Below, in pieces: positions 24,506 through 34,008 of a DNA stretch of 64,000 bases; the first letter of the stretch is position 1; every line of letters begins with the position of its first letter. A program made the position numbers and the translations under genes. Below the pieces are notes generated by a model that did no database searches, was not told the DNA's origin, and saw only the letters and a program-made list of their open reading frames with translations. The stretch lies in the NCBI RefSeq assembly GCF_001426565.1, contig NZ_LMFA01000026.1, forward strand, positions 382,875 to 446,874, given 5' to 3'. This stretch comes from Rhizobium sp. Root482. GTDB taxonomy: Bacteria > Pseudomonadota > Alphaproteobacteria > Rhizobiales > Rhizobiaceae.

Positions 24506-25099
24506 CTACAGCGTGACCGTCTGAACGGCCACCCTGTCCAGCAGCGCCAGATCATGGCTGATCGCCAAGATGCCAATGTCCCGCCGCGCCGAAATCTCTA
24601 ACAAAGCGAGCCAGATTTCGCTTTGCGCAATAGGATCGAGCATGGATGTGATTTCGTCTGCGATCAGGAAGCGGGTTCCCGGTGTCAGGGAGCGCAGCAG
24701 CGCCACCCGCTGCAGCTCGCCACCGGATAATTCATGAGGATAGCGGTCGAGCCATTGGCGCCGGACACCCAGCGCCAGCATCAGCATTTCATCGGGCGGA
24801 TTGGCTTCCGATACGATCCTGCCGATCTTCCATCGCGGATTGACGGCGAAGATGGCCGTCTGGTGTATCAGCTGAACGGGATTGAAGCCTGAGGAAGCCG
24901 GCGCGGCGCCGTCGATCAGCACCCTGCCCTTCGTCGGGAGAAGATGCCGGGCCAGGATCTTCCCCAGCGTCGACTTGCCCCGCCCCGATTTCCCCGTCAG
25001 CCCCAGTATCCGGCCGCTTTCGATCGCAAGATTGATCCCATCGAGGATAGGCACCCCGCGGCCAAAGCCAAAGCCGATGGCCGACGCCTCAAGCTTCAT
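24506..25099 (-). CDS. nikE: Nickel ABC transporter ATPase, NikE type (short form)
   Basis: The 197-residue protein is an ABC ATPase of the oligopeptide/nickel group with Walker A GKSGRGKST, signature LSGGELQRVALLRSL, Walker B FLIADEITSMLD and H-loop ISHDL. It is much shorter than usual NikE or DppF (about 260 to 330 residues), lacking the C-terminal oligopeptide-transport extension. The start at 25099 (MKLEASAIGF) overlaps nikD by 11 bases; the frame stays open to 25192. It is the last gene of the nik operon. Nickel specificity is inferred from the divergent nikR. Confidence 0.82.
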   Translation of the reverse strand: MKLEASAIGFGFGRGVPILDGINLAIESGRILGLTGKSGRGKSTLGKILARHLLPTKGRVLIDGAAPASSGFNPVQLIHQTAIFAVNPRWKIGRIVSEANPPDEMLMLALGVRRQWLDRYPHELSGGELQRVALLRSLTPGTRFLIADEITSMLDPIAQSEIWLALLEISARRDIGILAISHDLALLDRVAVQTVTL

Positions 25100-25892
25100 G
25101 GTGCCCTCGCGAAAAGCCGTTCTGCGGCAGTGCATTCCAGATCGCGCGGGCATAGGCGGCGCAAAGCGCTTCACCGTCACCGGCAAAGGCATTGGCCCTC
25201 TCCTGTGCGGCGACTTGCCCGTCGCGGAGAAGAACCACCCGGTCGGCGATCTCCAATGCCGCCGAAAGATCGTGGGAGATGACGATGACCGCTTTTCCCG
25301 CCTCGGCGAAGGATTTCAGGCACCGAAAGACCCGGGCCGTATTTTCGGCATCAAGTCCGTTGCTGGGCTCATCGGCAATCACGAGATCGGCGCCAGACAC
25401 CGTCGTCATCGCCAGCATGACGCGGCGCGCCATGCCGCCCGACAGCGCATGCGGGAAGGTTGCGGCGACCGCGGGCGCAAGGTCGAACCGCGACAATGCC
25501 CCTTCCACCGCTCCCGGCACCGTCATCGGATGACCCGCGCGTCGGGCGGCCCAGCGAAGCTGCTGGCCGACCGTGGCAAGCGGATCGAGATGACCGATCG
25601 ATTGCGGAATCAAAGCGATCCGGCTGCCGCGCAGCGCGGCCTGCGCCGGTGGGTCGAGAAGGCGCCCATCGAAACGCATGGCGCCTCCGGCGGTGGCGTT
25701 CGCCGGCAGCAGGCCCATGACCGCATGGGCAACCAGGCTTTTCCCCGCGCCCGAAGCCCCGAACAGCGCCAGCACCTCGCCACGTGCGACCGCAAGGGAG
25801 ATGTCGCGGACGCAATCGACATTGACCCGGCGCAGCAGGCCGGCGCGGCGGTGGAACGAAACAGTCAGCCTTTCGATCTCGAGCAGGCTCAT
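25089..25892 (-). CDS. nikD: Nickel ABC transporter ATPase, NikD type
   Basis: The 267-residue protein has Walker A GASGAGKS, signature LSGGMARRV (a variant of the usual LSGGMxQR), Walker B LVIADEPSNGLD and H-loop ISHDLSAAL. It pairs with NikE to power the NikBC channel. The ATG at 25892 overlaps the nikC stop by 4 bases, which fixes the start; the frame itself remains open much further upstream through nikC. The order nikA-B-C-D-E is the classical one. Confidence 0.85.
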   Translation of the reverse strand: MSLLEIERLTVSFHRRAGLLRRVNVDCVRDISLAVARGEVLALFGASGAGKSLVAHAVMGLLPANATAGGAMRFDGRLLDPPAQAALRGSRIALIPQSIGHLDPLATVGQQLRWAARRAGHPMTVPGAVEGALSRFDLAPAVAATFPHALSGGMARRVMLAMTTVSGADLVIADEPSNGLDAENTARVFRCLKSFAEAGKAVIVISHDLSAALEIADRVVLLRDGQVAAQERANAFAGDGEALCAAYARAIWNALPQNGFSRGHHEA

Positions 25893-26743
25893 GGCCGTCC
25901 TGCCTTCGGATCCGTCAGGACGCGCAGCCCGTTGCCAATGATATCGAAGCACAGGACGGCGACCACCAGAAGCAGACCCGGGAACAGTCCGAGCCACCAT
26001 TTGCCGGCCAGGAGGTAGCGCATCGATTCCGACAGCAGAATACCGATCGCAGGCTCGCCGGGCTCCAGCCCGAAGCCGAGAAAGGTCAGCCCCGCCTCGT
26101 GCAGGATGGCATGCGGAAAAAGCAGGACGAAGCCGACGATCATCTGGGGCACCAGATGCGGCAGGATGTGATGCCTGGCGATGAACCAGCGCGATTTGCC
26201 GAAATTGCGGGAGACGATGACGTATTCCGCATTGCGCAGCTGCAGGATTTCCGCACGCAGGATGCGCGTCAGCCGCGGCCAATGGGTCACCGCGACGGCG
26301 ATGACGACGGCGGTCGTGCCCCCACCGAGCGCGAAGGAAATCAGGATCAGCAGGACGAGATGCGGCAATCCCATGGTCATGTCGATGAACAGCGACACAA
26401 GACTGTCTGCCAGACGCGAGCCGCTGGCAGACACGATGGCAAGGCAGGTGGCGATGACGACCGATATGCCGGCCGCCAGGAAACCGACACGGAGACTGAG
26501 CGCCAGCCCCTTGATCGTCCGTGCCAGCACATCGCGCCCGAACATATCGGTGCCGAAGAGATGCTGCCAGGACGGCGGCTGAAGCCGCGCCTGAAAGTCG
26601 CTCGCCAGGCCGGACGAGCCCAGGAGCCAGGCCGCAAGCAGAACCGCGGCGAGCAAAAGCACCGCGATCCCCGTCGCGACGAGCGCGGGGTTCGCCCTGT
26701 CGAGCGACGGTGTTTGCGGCGGCTTTTCGACTACCACCGTCAT
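25889..26743 (-). CDS. nikC: Nickel ABC transporter permease, NikC type
   Basis: The 284-residue membrane protein is a DppC/NikC permease: one N-terminal helix (LVATGIAVLLLAAVLLAAWL), the HLFGTDMFGRDVLARTIKG motif typical of the family, then the transport domain with the coupling segment EYVIVSRNFGKSRWFIARH. It forms the heterodimeric channel with NikB. The start overlaps the nikB stop by 4 bases. Confidence 0.87.
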   Translation of the reverse strand: MTVVVEKPPQTPSLDRANPALVATGIAVLLLAAVLLAAWLLGSSGLASDFQARLQPPSWQHLFGTDMFGRDVLARTIKGLALSLRVGFLAAGISVVIATCLAIVSASGSRLADSLVSLFIDMTMGLPHLVLLILISFALGGGTTAVVIAVAVTHWPRLTRILRAEILQLRNAEYVIVSRNFGKSRWFIARHHILPHLVPQMIVGFVLLFPHAILHEAGLTFLGFGLEPGEPAIGILLSESMRYLLAGKWWLGLFPGLLLVVAVLCFDIIGNGLRVLTDPKAGRP

Positions 26744-27744
26744 TCCGCAATCCCCTGCCAGGCTTCGCTTGCAGATGAAATCCGCGGGTCCGCCACATGG
26801 TAGAGGATGTCGGCAATCGTATTGCCGACCGAGACGAACAGGGTCGCCGTGAGAGTGATGGCGAGAAGCAGGGGCACGTCGCCGCGGATGCCCGCTTCGA
26901 TCGTGGCACTTCCCAGCCCCGGATAGGAGAACACGGTTTCCGCGAGGATCGAGCCGCCGAAAAGCTCACCGAGCGAGGCGAAGAGAACGGTGATCGCCGG
27001 CAGGGCCGCATTCCGCGCGCCATGATGCAGGACGATGTCGAGCATCGTGGCGCCTTGCGCCCTTGCATAGAGCACGAAGTCGGACTGCATGATCTCGATC
27101 ATCTTGACGCGCGTGTGGAGCGCGATCTGCGCGATGCCGAGGATCGACAGGGCGATCAGCGGTAGCAGGAGATGGTGGAGGCGTTGCAGCAGCGTGACGT
27201 CTTCAGGCAGCATTCCGATGGGCGCCGCGCAGCAGACGGGCGTCCAGCGCAGGCCGACGGAGAAGACGATCAGCAACAGGATCGCGATCCAGAATGTCGG
27301 CGTCGCCGCCAGGATATAGGCGTAGAGCCGGATGATGCGGTCGCTCCAGCTGCCGGGATTGGCACCGGCCCAGATGCCGAGCGAAAAGCCGATGAACCCG
27401 GAAAAGGCCCATGCCAGCCCCATGAGGACGATGGAGGAACGGAAACGCTCCGAAATGACATCGGCGACGGAAGCGTTGTAGGTGACGCTCCAGCCCAGAT
27501 CGCCTGTCAGCATGCTTGAGAGCCACTTCACGAACTGGACTCCGGCGGGCTGGTCCAATCCCCATTTTTCCGTGATGAGCGCCCGCTGCTCGGGACCGAC
27601 GCGCGCGATATCCGGCCCGAGATAGGCATCGATCGGATCGACCGGCGAGAGCTTAACCAGAACGAAGGCCACAACCGCTACGCCCGCCAGCACGAGAGCC
27701 AGACGGATAAGCCGGACGAGAACGAAAGCCTTCCAGGATCGCAT
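26740..27744 (-). CDS. nikB: Nickel ABC transporter permease, NikB type
   Basis: The 334-residue membrane protein is a DppB/NikB permease, with an N-terminal helix (LIRLALVLAGVAVVAFVLV), the following LSPVDPIDAYLG segment and the coupling motif DFVLYARAQGATMLDIVLHH, ending with GSATIEAGIRGDVPLLLA. It begins 9 bases after the nikA stop. Family members carry peptides or nickel chelates; the neighbours support nickel. Confidence 0.87.
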   Translation of the reverse strand: MRSWKAFVLVRLIRLALVLAGVAVVAFVLVKLSPVDPIDAYLGPDIARVGPEQRALITEKWGLDQPAGVQFVKWLSSMLTGDLGWSVTYNASVADVISERFRSSIVLMGLAWAFSGFIGFSLGIWAGANPGSWSDRIIRLYAYILAATPTFWIAILLLIVFSVGLRWTPVCCAAPIGMLPEDVTLLQRLHHLLLPLIALSILGIAQIALHTRVKMIEIMQSDFVLYARAQGATMLDIVLHHGARNAALPAITVLFASLGELFGGSILAETVFSYPGLGSATIEAGIRGDVPLLLAITLTATLFVSVGNTIADILYHVADPRISSASEAWQGIAE

Positions 27745-27753
27745 TGTCGTTCC

Positions 27754-29331
27754 TTAATTGCAGGTCCAGGTCCAGCCCTGGATGCCCGCCGTGATCGGCC
27801 AGCCATGGCCATGCGGCTCTATCTGCGTCTCGCCGACGTCGAGGCATCTGTTGACGAAATAGATGTGATCGAGATTGACCAGCCAGGCCCAGCCGGCCTC
27901 GCCTTTCGTGCTGAAGCCGCGCGCGCCGTCCCATTCGGCCTTCTGCCATTCGGGATAGGACGCTTCGAGGCTCGATGCGTGCTGCGCCGCCTCGAAATGC
28001 CCATCGACCGTGGCGTCGGAAAAGAAGCCGGGATTGTAATACTCCACGCCGCCCCATGCGCTCTGATAGAGGCTGTAGACTTCGAGCGGGCTGTGGCTGC
28101 CCCACCCGAATGCCACCGGCTCGGAATGCATGACGCGCTCGATGCCTTCCCAGGTCGTGCCGCTCGGCGTTCCCTCGATGCCGAGCGGCTTCAGCAAGTC
28201 GGCAAGAACGACCGCGATGGCCTGTCGGGTGGAATCGGAGGCGGGATAGTTGATGGGAAATGCGGCGCGCAGGCCGTTCTTCTCCCGCACGCCATCCACG
28301 CCGGGCACCCAGCCGGCATCGTCCAGCAGGTGCTTGGCCGCGTCGAGATCGAATCTCACTACGGCCTGCGGATTGGACCAGGGCAAGCCGTCGGCCGGGC
28401 CATAGGCCGGCGTTCCGTGGCCCAAGAGGACAGTATCCACGATCTTCTGACGGTCGATGCCGATATTGATCGCCCGGCGGATGGCGAGATCGGCGGTCAC
28501 GTTGTTGCCGATGGCATTGCCCTTGGAATCCTCCTTCCCTTCGGCAGGCGCCATCGGGAAGTGAATACCCCTGTTATCGACGGTATCGGCCACGACGACG
28601 TTGAAGCCGGACGGGACGGCATCGGCAAGTGCTGCCGGGACGGACACCATGTCGACTTGCCCGGCATGGGCGGCCGCCAGGCTTGTATCCTCTCCGGTGA
28701 ACAGGAACGTCAGGCGGCGGAAGGGAGATTTCCGCCCGTAATAATTCGGATTGGCCTCCACGATCAATTGCTCGCCCTGCGTCCAGGAGACGAGCCTGTA
28801 CGGTCCCGAGCCGACCGGCTTGCGCGCATAATCCGCGCCATATGTCGCTGCCGGCACGATGCCGAGCGAATAGAAGTTCTCCATGAAGGTAATCCATGGC
28901 TGCTTTAGCCTGATCACGACGGTCCTGTCGTCGGTCGCCTCGGCGGACACCATCGCGTTGAGATCGAGCGCCCCGCCGGCGGTGGCAGCCTTGGTGAAGG
29001 TGAAGGCGACATCCTTAGCGGTCAGCGGCGCGCCATCCGAAAAGGTCACGCCTTCGCGGATGATGATCGTCCAGGTCAGCTTGTCGTCGGAAAGCCTCCA
29101 GGCGCGCGCAAGATCGGGCTTCGTGGCAAGATCGGCGTCGCGGCTGAGCAGGGTGGACTGGAACAGGGGATGGCCGTAGCGCCCCCAACCCAGCAGGGGA
29201 TCGTAGCCCGTATCCGGTTCCCCGCCGATGGCCAGCACCAGCTCGGTCTTCCCCGTCGCGAAGGCCGGGGTGCTCAGCAGGGAAAGAACGGAAGCCGCTG
29301 CAAGAGCGGACAGCTTCATCGTCTCCATCAT
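27754..29331 (-). CDS. nikA: Nickel ABC transporter substrate-binding protein (SBP_bac_5 family)
   Basis: The 525-residue periplasmic protein has a signal peptide (MKLSALAAASVLSLLSTPAF) and a family 5 binding domain with the LARAWRLSDDKLTWTI and GSGPYRLVSW landmarks. The C-terminus contains HGHGW, possible ligands for a nickel-histidine complex, and two late cysteines. It is first in the nik operon and divergent from nikR with a NikR-like box in between. The start could be the Met at residue 5 (29319), just behind GGAG. A peptide or opine substrate cannot be excluded, but nikR and the nearby urease make nickel the best reading. Confidence 0.8.
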   Translation of the reverse strand: MMETMKLSALAAASVLSLLSTPAFATGKTELVLAIGGEPDTGYDPLLGWGRYGHPLFQSTLLSRDADLATKPDLARAWRLSDDKLTWTIIIREGVTFSDGAPLTAKDVAFTFTKAATAGGALDLNAMVSAEATDDRTVVIRLKQPWITFMENFYSLGIVPAATYGADYARKPVGSGPYRLVSWTQGEQLIVEANPNYYGRKSPFRRLTFLFTGEDTSLAAAHAGQVDMVSVPAALADAVPSGFNVVVADTVDNRGIHFPMAPAEGKEDSKGNAIGNNVTADLAIRRAINIGIDRQKIVDTVLLGHGTPAYGPADGLPWSNPQAVVRFDLDAAKHLLDDAGWVPGVDGVREKNGLRAAFPINYPASDSTRQAIAVVLADLLKPLGIEGTPSGTTWEGIERVMHSEPVAFGWGSHSPLEVYSLYQSAWGGVEYYNPGFFSDATVDGHFEAAQHASSLEASYPEWQKAEWDGARGFSTKGEAGWAWLVNLDHIYFVNRCLDVGETQIEPHGHGWPITAGIQGWTWTCN

Positions 29332-29384
29332 CCGGACCCCCCAAGTTCGGTCACAATGCCACCAGCACGATAGAAACGAAGACG

Positions 29385-29412
29385 GTATGATGTCTATGGA
29401 AAAATCGCTTAC
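29385..29412. promoter_or_regulatory. Candidate NikR box
   Basis: GTATGA at 29385-29390 is a perfect copy of the left half of the Escherichia coli NikR operator GTATGA-N16-TCATAC. Exactly 16 bases later stands GCTTAC (29407-29412), which keeps 4 of 6 bases of the right half. It lies in the 191-base divergent spacer between nikA and nikR. Confidence 0.65.
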
Positions 29413-29522
29413 ACCCTTCTTCGACGCCAGCCGGGCCCCGGAAAGCAGTTGGAGCTTGCCTTGCCATGGGCTATCGATAGCGGGCTTTCGAAACCCGCCG
29501 GCAGCGCCAGTCAGGATTTTTC

Positions 29523-29933
29523 ATGCAAAGAGTAACCGTCACCCTCGACGACGATCTGATGGAAGAGCTCGATCGCATGATCAAGGCGCGCGGCTACCAG
29601 AACCGTTCGGAAGCCATTCGCGACCTCGCGCGGGCCGGCTTGAAGCAGGCCTCACTGGAAGCCGGCTCTCTCAGCAATACCATCGGCGTGCTGAGCTATG
29701 TCTTCGACCACGAGGCTCGCGAACTGGCGAAACGCCTCACAAGCACGTTCCACAGCCATCACGATCTGACGGTCTCCAGCCTTCACGTCCATCTCGACGA
29801 GAAGAACTGCCTTGAGGTCAGTATCCTGAAGGGGCCGTCGGGCGATGTGCAGCACTTCGCCGAACATGTGATATCGGAGCGAGCCGTACGATACGGGCAT
29901 CTCCACATCATGCCGCTGTCCTCGGAATCCTAA
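29523..29933 (+). CDS. nikR: Nickel-responsive regulator NikR
   Basis: The 136-residue protein has an N-terminal ribbon-helix-helix domain ([30 protein letters not shown]) and a C-terminal ACT-like metal domain. The square-planar nickel ligands of E. coli NikR are all present: His 77 in HSHHD, His 88 and His 90 in LHVHL and Cys 96 in KNCLE. The closing part [21 protein letters not shown] is typical. With nickel bound it would repress the divergent nikABCDE operon. The length matches the family. Confidence 0.95.
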   Translation: MQRVTVTLDDDLMEELDRMIKARGYQNRSEAIRDLARAGLKQASLEAGSLSNTIGVLSYVFDHEARELAKRLTSTFHSHHDLTVSSLHVHLDEKNCLEVSILKGPSGDVQHFAEHVISERAVRYGHLHIMPLSSES

Positions 29934-30350
29934 GGCATTTCCGGAAAACCGGAGTGTGGTGGCAGGGAAGATATCCGCTCGCCGCCGAGGTGCTCGACCT
30001 CATCGAACGGGTTATGGGGTGGACCGCACCAGCGTCCTCGCGACCGGCATCCTTGTGCAACGATGTGGCTGTCGTGGTCGGCTGCTTCCTTGGGGATCGC
30101 TTTCGCGCCGCGCTGCCGCTTGCCCGGCAACCGGCAATGTGGACGATCTTCGGTCTGAGCGACGACCATTTCGCCGCCGCCAGTCCTTATGCGCATCCGG
30201 CATCGAGCCGACGTCTTCTGGCGCATTAGACACAGCTACGCGAACGAGGCCCGGCGGGAGGGCAAAATGCTGGATTTACCGGCTGCAGGGGGCGTTCCGA
30301 TTAACTCCCCACCGCGTTGCCGCACAGATGCGAGCCGAAATCACAAACCC
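29934..30350. other. Intergenic stretch without a supported gene
   Basis: These 417 bases between nikR and the convergent amidohydrolase gene contain several open frames, the longest a GTG-started frame of 91 codons at 29954 on the plus strand, but none shows a recognisable domain or a good ribosome site. I see no RNA gene or clear terminator here. Confidence 0.5.
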
Positions 30351-31910
30351 TTACGGGCTTTTTTCCCTGTATCCCGCTGCGAATTCATCAACCCCGCTGC
30401 GTATCAGCAGGTGGGGCGGAATGCCGTCGGGCCGAACGCGATCCTTCGGCAACGGGGACACATATTTGCGGCCGGCCTTGCGGCGCTCGAAATCGGCCCG
30501 GGCGGCAGCGCGCAGGTCAGCATCGACGATCAGGTCGTAGCCGACGCCCGCCATCACGACAGCGGAGAGGATGGAGCTCTTGTCACCAATGCTGGTACCG
30601 CCGCAGGCCGTTACGGGCCAGGTGTGCAGCCCGACGCCGATCGGCATCGTGGCGATGGCGAAGAGGCCCGTCGGCGTGTTGTAGCTGACGTCGCCGACAT
30701 CGGTGCTGCCGCCGGTCGTGACTTCCGGAAGGATGGGCATGACGATCGGCATCAGGCCCGCCTCCGGCAGCCCCATCTCGCGCTGGCAGGTCTTGGCGAA
30801 GACCTGCTCGGCCTCGGTCCATTCGAGCGGCAGCGCCGTCATGTGGTCGTGCAGGCGCTGGACGAGCGTCTCGTTCGGCAGAAGGTCATGCATGCCGAAG
30901 AAATGGTCGACGGCAACCGTCGTCTGGGTGGATGTCGCCGCACCGCTCGCGACGTCCCTTACCCAGGCCGTCACCTCGTCCACCTCCGTGCGATCCTGAT
31001 CACGGATCATGATCAGAACCTCGGCAGTGTCGGGAATGACATTGGGCGCGCCGCCGCCGTCGGTGTAGGCGTAATGTAGCCGGGTCGTCGGCTTGAGATG
31101 CTCGCGCATGAACTGGACGCCGGTGCCGAAAAGCTCAGCACCCTTGAGCGCGCTGCGCCCTTCCCACGGATCGACGCCGGCATGGGCCGTGCGCCCGGTA
31201 TAGCGCACGCGAAGCATGTTGACGGCCGCCGTGCGCAACAGCCCCGTGGCGTTCATCGGGCCGGGATGCCAGGCAAGGGCCGCGTCGAGATCGTCGAACA
31301 GGCCGTCACGAGCCATGTAGACCTTCGCGCCTTGCGTTTCCTCCGCCGCGCAACCATAGACCCGGATCGTCCCGGGATGACCGCCGTCGATCATCATCTT
31401 CTTGAGCGCCAGCGCCGCGCCGGTGCAGCCTGCGCCGAGCATGTTGTGGCCGCATCCATGACCGACCTCTACCCCGGCCGGTCCTGGCGTCTGGCGCGGT
31501 TCGGCCGCGTTGCCGAGGCCCGGAAGCGCGTCGTATTCCGGCAGGAAGCCGATCTTCGGGCCGCCCTCGCCCTGCGTCCATTCGGCAAGGAAGGCCGTGG
31601 GGATGCCCGACGTTCCCGTGCTGACGATCGTGAAGCCCGCCGCACGCAGCTCACGAAGATGGATTTCGGAAGAGTGCTCCTCGTGCAGGGACAATTCAGG
31701 CGTGTTCCAGACCTCGCGCGATATGCGCAGGATCGCCTCGCGAACCGTGTCCACGGCCTCGCGCGCGGTCTTTGCAGAGTCTGGTGTGGCGGCGTCCTGC
31801 GCCTTCGCCGCCAACGGCATCAGCGCCAAGACCGCCGTCGAGGCAAGCGAGCCGATCAGCAGTTTGCGGCGCAGACTGTCGACGGGCTGATAGGGGAATT
31901 CGAAGCTCAT
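30351..31910 (-). CDS. Exported M20-family amidohydrolase (AbgB-like)
   Basis: The 519-residue protein belongs to the M20 peptidase/amidohydrolase group. Metal-site motifs are FLPEYDALPG, GHGCGHNMLG, the glutamate pair in AAEETQG and AWHPG. A dimerisation domain fills the middle (MLRVRYTGRTAHAG). Unlike the cytoplasmic AbgB, it starts with a hydrophobic leader containing LRRKLLIGS and ending near AKAQ, which looks like a Tat or Sec signal. The ATG at 31910 follows GCGAGGG. It is a single gene, and p-aminobenzoyl-glutamate or N-acyl amino acids are possible substrates. Confidence 0.85.
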   Translation of the reverse strand: MSFEFPYQPVDSLRRKLLIGSLASTAVLALMPLAAKAQDAATPDSAKTAREAVDTVREAILRISREVWNTPELSLHEEHSSEIHLRELRAAGFTIVSTGTSGIPTAFLAEWTQGEGGPKIGFLPEYDALPGLGNAAEPRQTPGPAGVEVGHGCGHNMLGAGCTGAALALKKMMIDGGHPGTIRVYGCAAEETQGAKVYMARDGLFDDLDAALAWHPGPMNATGLLRTAAVNMLRVRYTGRTAHAGVDPWEGRSALKGAELFGTGVQFMREHLKPTTRLHYAYTDGGGAPNVIPDTAEVLIMIRDQDRTEVDEVTAWVRDVASGAATSTQTTVAVDHFFGMHDLLPNETLVQRLHDHMTALPLEWTEAEQVFAKTCQREMGLPEAGLMPIVMPILPEVTTGGSTDVGDVSYNTPTGLFAIATMPIGVGLHTWPVTACGGTSIGDKSSILSAVVMAGVGYDLIVDADLRAAARADFERRKAGRKYVSPLPKDRVRPDGIPPHLLIRSGVDEFAAGYREKSP

Positions 31911-32385
31911 GGCACCCTCGCTATTCATTGGCCGACAATGGCGCATGATGGCACTCCCCGCCGGTACGATCCAGTCCCTAAATCATGCCGGTCCCGGCAG
32001 CCTGCTTGTCCACGACAGCCGGTCGCCCCGAGCACGACGCTCGACGGCGAAAGGGCGATCGGGCTCCTCCTCACCCGCTCTCTCGGACAGGGACCTGCAC
32101 CGGTGGATACACGCCACGTCCCGTGACGAACAGGCAAGGTCCTCGATTGATCGAGAGCGTTTCGGCTTTTCCTCGAAGCGAGAAAGCTCGGTCTTCCTGT
32201 TCCCACGAAATTCCGGACGCAAACCGCTCAAGCATTTCTGCCGGATTTTCTCTCGTTGCCGGGCGCAGTATGGGAATCTTAAGATACTTTCCGGCGACAT
32301 TGCCGACGGCAGCGTTTGCACATTGCAATCAGAGAGGAAATTTGCTTCCACTAGACGGATAGGAAATTCAATAGAGGAGGCGGAA
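31911..32385. other. Intergenic stretch without a supported gene
   Basis: This 475-base divergent spacer has no reading frame with a recognisable domain. Its right third is AT-richer and ends with a strong ribosome site (AGAGGAGG) for the next gene, so it probably carries promoters for both sides. No convincing repeat was found. Confidence 0.5.
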
Positions 32386-32886
32386 ATGTCTGATCTTGTT
32401 GCAATCGTCTATCCGAGCGAGGCAAAGGCGGAAGAAGTCCGCCAGCGTATCTTCGAACTTCAGAAGGAATATCTGATCACCGTCGGCGATGCCGTCATCG
32501 CCACGAAGTCCGCCGATGGCAAGATCAAGCTCAACCAGTTGTTCAACACGACGGCCGCCGGCGCCACCACGGGCAGCTTCTGGGGCTTGCTGATCGGCAT
32601 CCTCTTCCTCAATCCGCTGCTCGGCGTTGCCGTCGGCGCGGCGTCCGGCGCCATCCGCGGAGCGCTGACGGATGTCGGCATCAACGATGCCTTCATGAAG
32701 GAGCTTGCCCACAAGCTCGAGGGGGGCAACGCCGCCCTCTTCGTGCTGGTGCGCAGCATGACGGCCGACAAGGTGCTGAAGGATATCTCGTCCCACGGCG
32801 GGGAGGTTCTGCAGACATCCCTCGACGAAGGCAAGGAACAGGTGCTGCGCAACGCGTTGCAGCAGGCACAGCAGGCTTCCGGTTGA
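32386..32886 (+). CDS. DUF1269 family membrane protein
   Basis: The 166-residue protein begins MSDLVAIVYPSEAKAEEVRQ, the typical start of DUF1269 proteins, and has a central Gly/Ala-rich hydrophobic hairpin (GSFWGLLIGILFLNPLLGVA) followed by a soluble half with FMKELAHKLEGGNAALFVLV. The family occurs widely in bacteria, often with stress or envelope genes, and has no firm function. A strong AGAGGAGG ribosome site sets the start. It precedes the AI-2E gene on the same strand by 84 bases. Confidence 0.85.
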   Translation: MSDLVAIVYPSEAKAEEVRQRIFELQKEYLITVGDAVIATKSADGKIKLNQLFNTTAAGATTGSFWGLLIGILFLNPLLGVAVGAASGAIRGALTDVGINDAFMKELAHKLEGGNAALFVLVRSMTADKVLKDISSHGGEVLQTSLDEGKEQVLRNALQQAQQASG

Positions 32887-32970
32887 CCGGTCCTGCGCCG
32901 CTCTTTGACCAGGCGCTGGAGGTACGAGCCTCCCGCGCCTGGCTTTGCATGAAACATCTTCGAGGTTGAT

Positions 32971-34008
32971 ATGGTTCGCGCTGGCAATAGAGGCATGTTT
33001 GGCGCGATAGGCACCGGCATCCTCGTTCTCGCCCTTTTTCGCCTCGCGCAGCCGATCTTCGCGCCGCTCTTCTTTTCACTCCTCATCATCGCGCTCATGT
33101 GGCCATGCCAATTGGCCCTGCAGCGAAAGCTGCCACGCCTCGTCGCGCTGTTCATCACCCTGTCGTTGACGATGGCGGCCATCCTGGCGCTCGGCTCCTC
33201 AGTCGCCTGGGGCCTCACCCAGCTCGGCCACTGGCTGTTCCTCAACGCCGAGCGGCTACAGGCGATCTATACGGTCTGGGCGGACTGGCTGGAACAGCAC
33301 GGCGTTCCCGTCATGGGCACCCTGTCGGACCGGTTCGACGTGCGCTGGCTCGTCGGCTTTATGCAGAGCATGGCCGGCCGGCTGAACAGTTTCGCGGGCT
33401 TTGCGATGCTCGTCCTGATCTTCGTGATGCTCGGCTTGCTGGAAGTGGACGAATTCGGCACACGTCTCGCCTCGCCCTCAGCGCAACCTCATGGCAGCCG
33501 CATTCTGGCCGCCAACCGCACCATCGCCGCCAAGCTCCGCCGCTTCATGATCGTACGCACAGCCGCCAGCGTGCTGACCGGCCTCGTCGTCTGGGTGTTC
33601 ACGCTGGGCATGGGCCTGGAACTAGCCGCCGCCTGGGGCGCGATCGCCTTCGCCCTCAACTATATCCCGTTTATCGGCCCCTTGGTCGCCACCACCCTGC
33701 CGACGATCTTTGCGGTCGGCCATTTCGGATCATGGGAAATGGCCGTCGTGATCTTTGCCTGCCTCAATGTCATCCAGTTCGTGATCGGCAGCTACCTGGA
33801 GCCGCGGCTGACCGGCGCCTCGCTGGCGCTCTCCCCCTTCGCGGTAATCTTCGCCGTGTTCTTCTGGAGCTTCATGTGGGGCGTTTCGGGAGCCTTCATC
33901 GGCGTGCCGGTGCTGATCGCCTTCGTCGTCTATTGCGAAGGCTCACCTTCGGCAGGCTGGCTTGCGGCGATCCTGGCGAACAAGACGGCCGAGGTTCCGG
34001 ATGCGTGA
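32971..34008 (+). CDS. AI-2E family (PerM-like) membrane transporter
   Basis: The 345-residue protein has about eight helices in the AI-2E arrangement: an N-terminal pair ([20 protein letters not shown]), a soluble middle part with [15 protein letters not shown], and a C-terminal bundle with the family signature [13 protein letters not shown] and [17 protein letters not shown]. Some members export autoinducer 2, others are sodium/proton antiporters; this one is not assigned. Its last 8 bases overlap the next gene. Confidence 0.88.
   Translation: MVRAGNRGMFGAIGTGILVLALFRLAQPIFAPLFFSLLIIALMWPCQLALQRKLPRLVALFITLSLTMAAILALGSSVAWGLTQLGHWLFLNAERLQAIYTVWADWLEQHGVPVMGTLSDRFDVRWLVGFMQSMAGRLNSFAGFAMLVLIFVMLGLLEVDEFGTRLASPSAQPHGSRILAANRTIAAKLRRFMIVRTAASVLTGLVVWVFTLGMGLELAAAWGAIAFALNYIPFIGPLVATTLPTIFAVGHFGSWEMAVVIFACLNVIQFVIGSYLEPRLTGASLALSPFAVIFAVFFWSFMWGVSGAFIGVPVLIAFVVYCEGSPSAGWLAAILANKTAEVPDA

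Noticed and set aside
25893..27068. Upstream extension of the nikD reading frame through nikC and nikB, which would make a 659-residue protein.
   Set aside because: The added part is an Arg/Ala-rich shadow of nikC and nikB; the ATG at 25892 overlapping the nikC stop is the natural start.
29954..30229. GTG-started open frame of 91 codons on the plus strand behind nikR.
   Set aside because: No ribosome site, no recognisable domain, and overlapping frames of similar length on the other strand; probably chance in GC-rich DNA.
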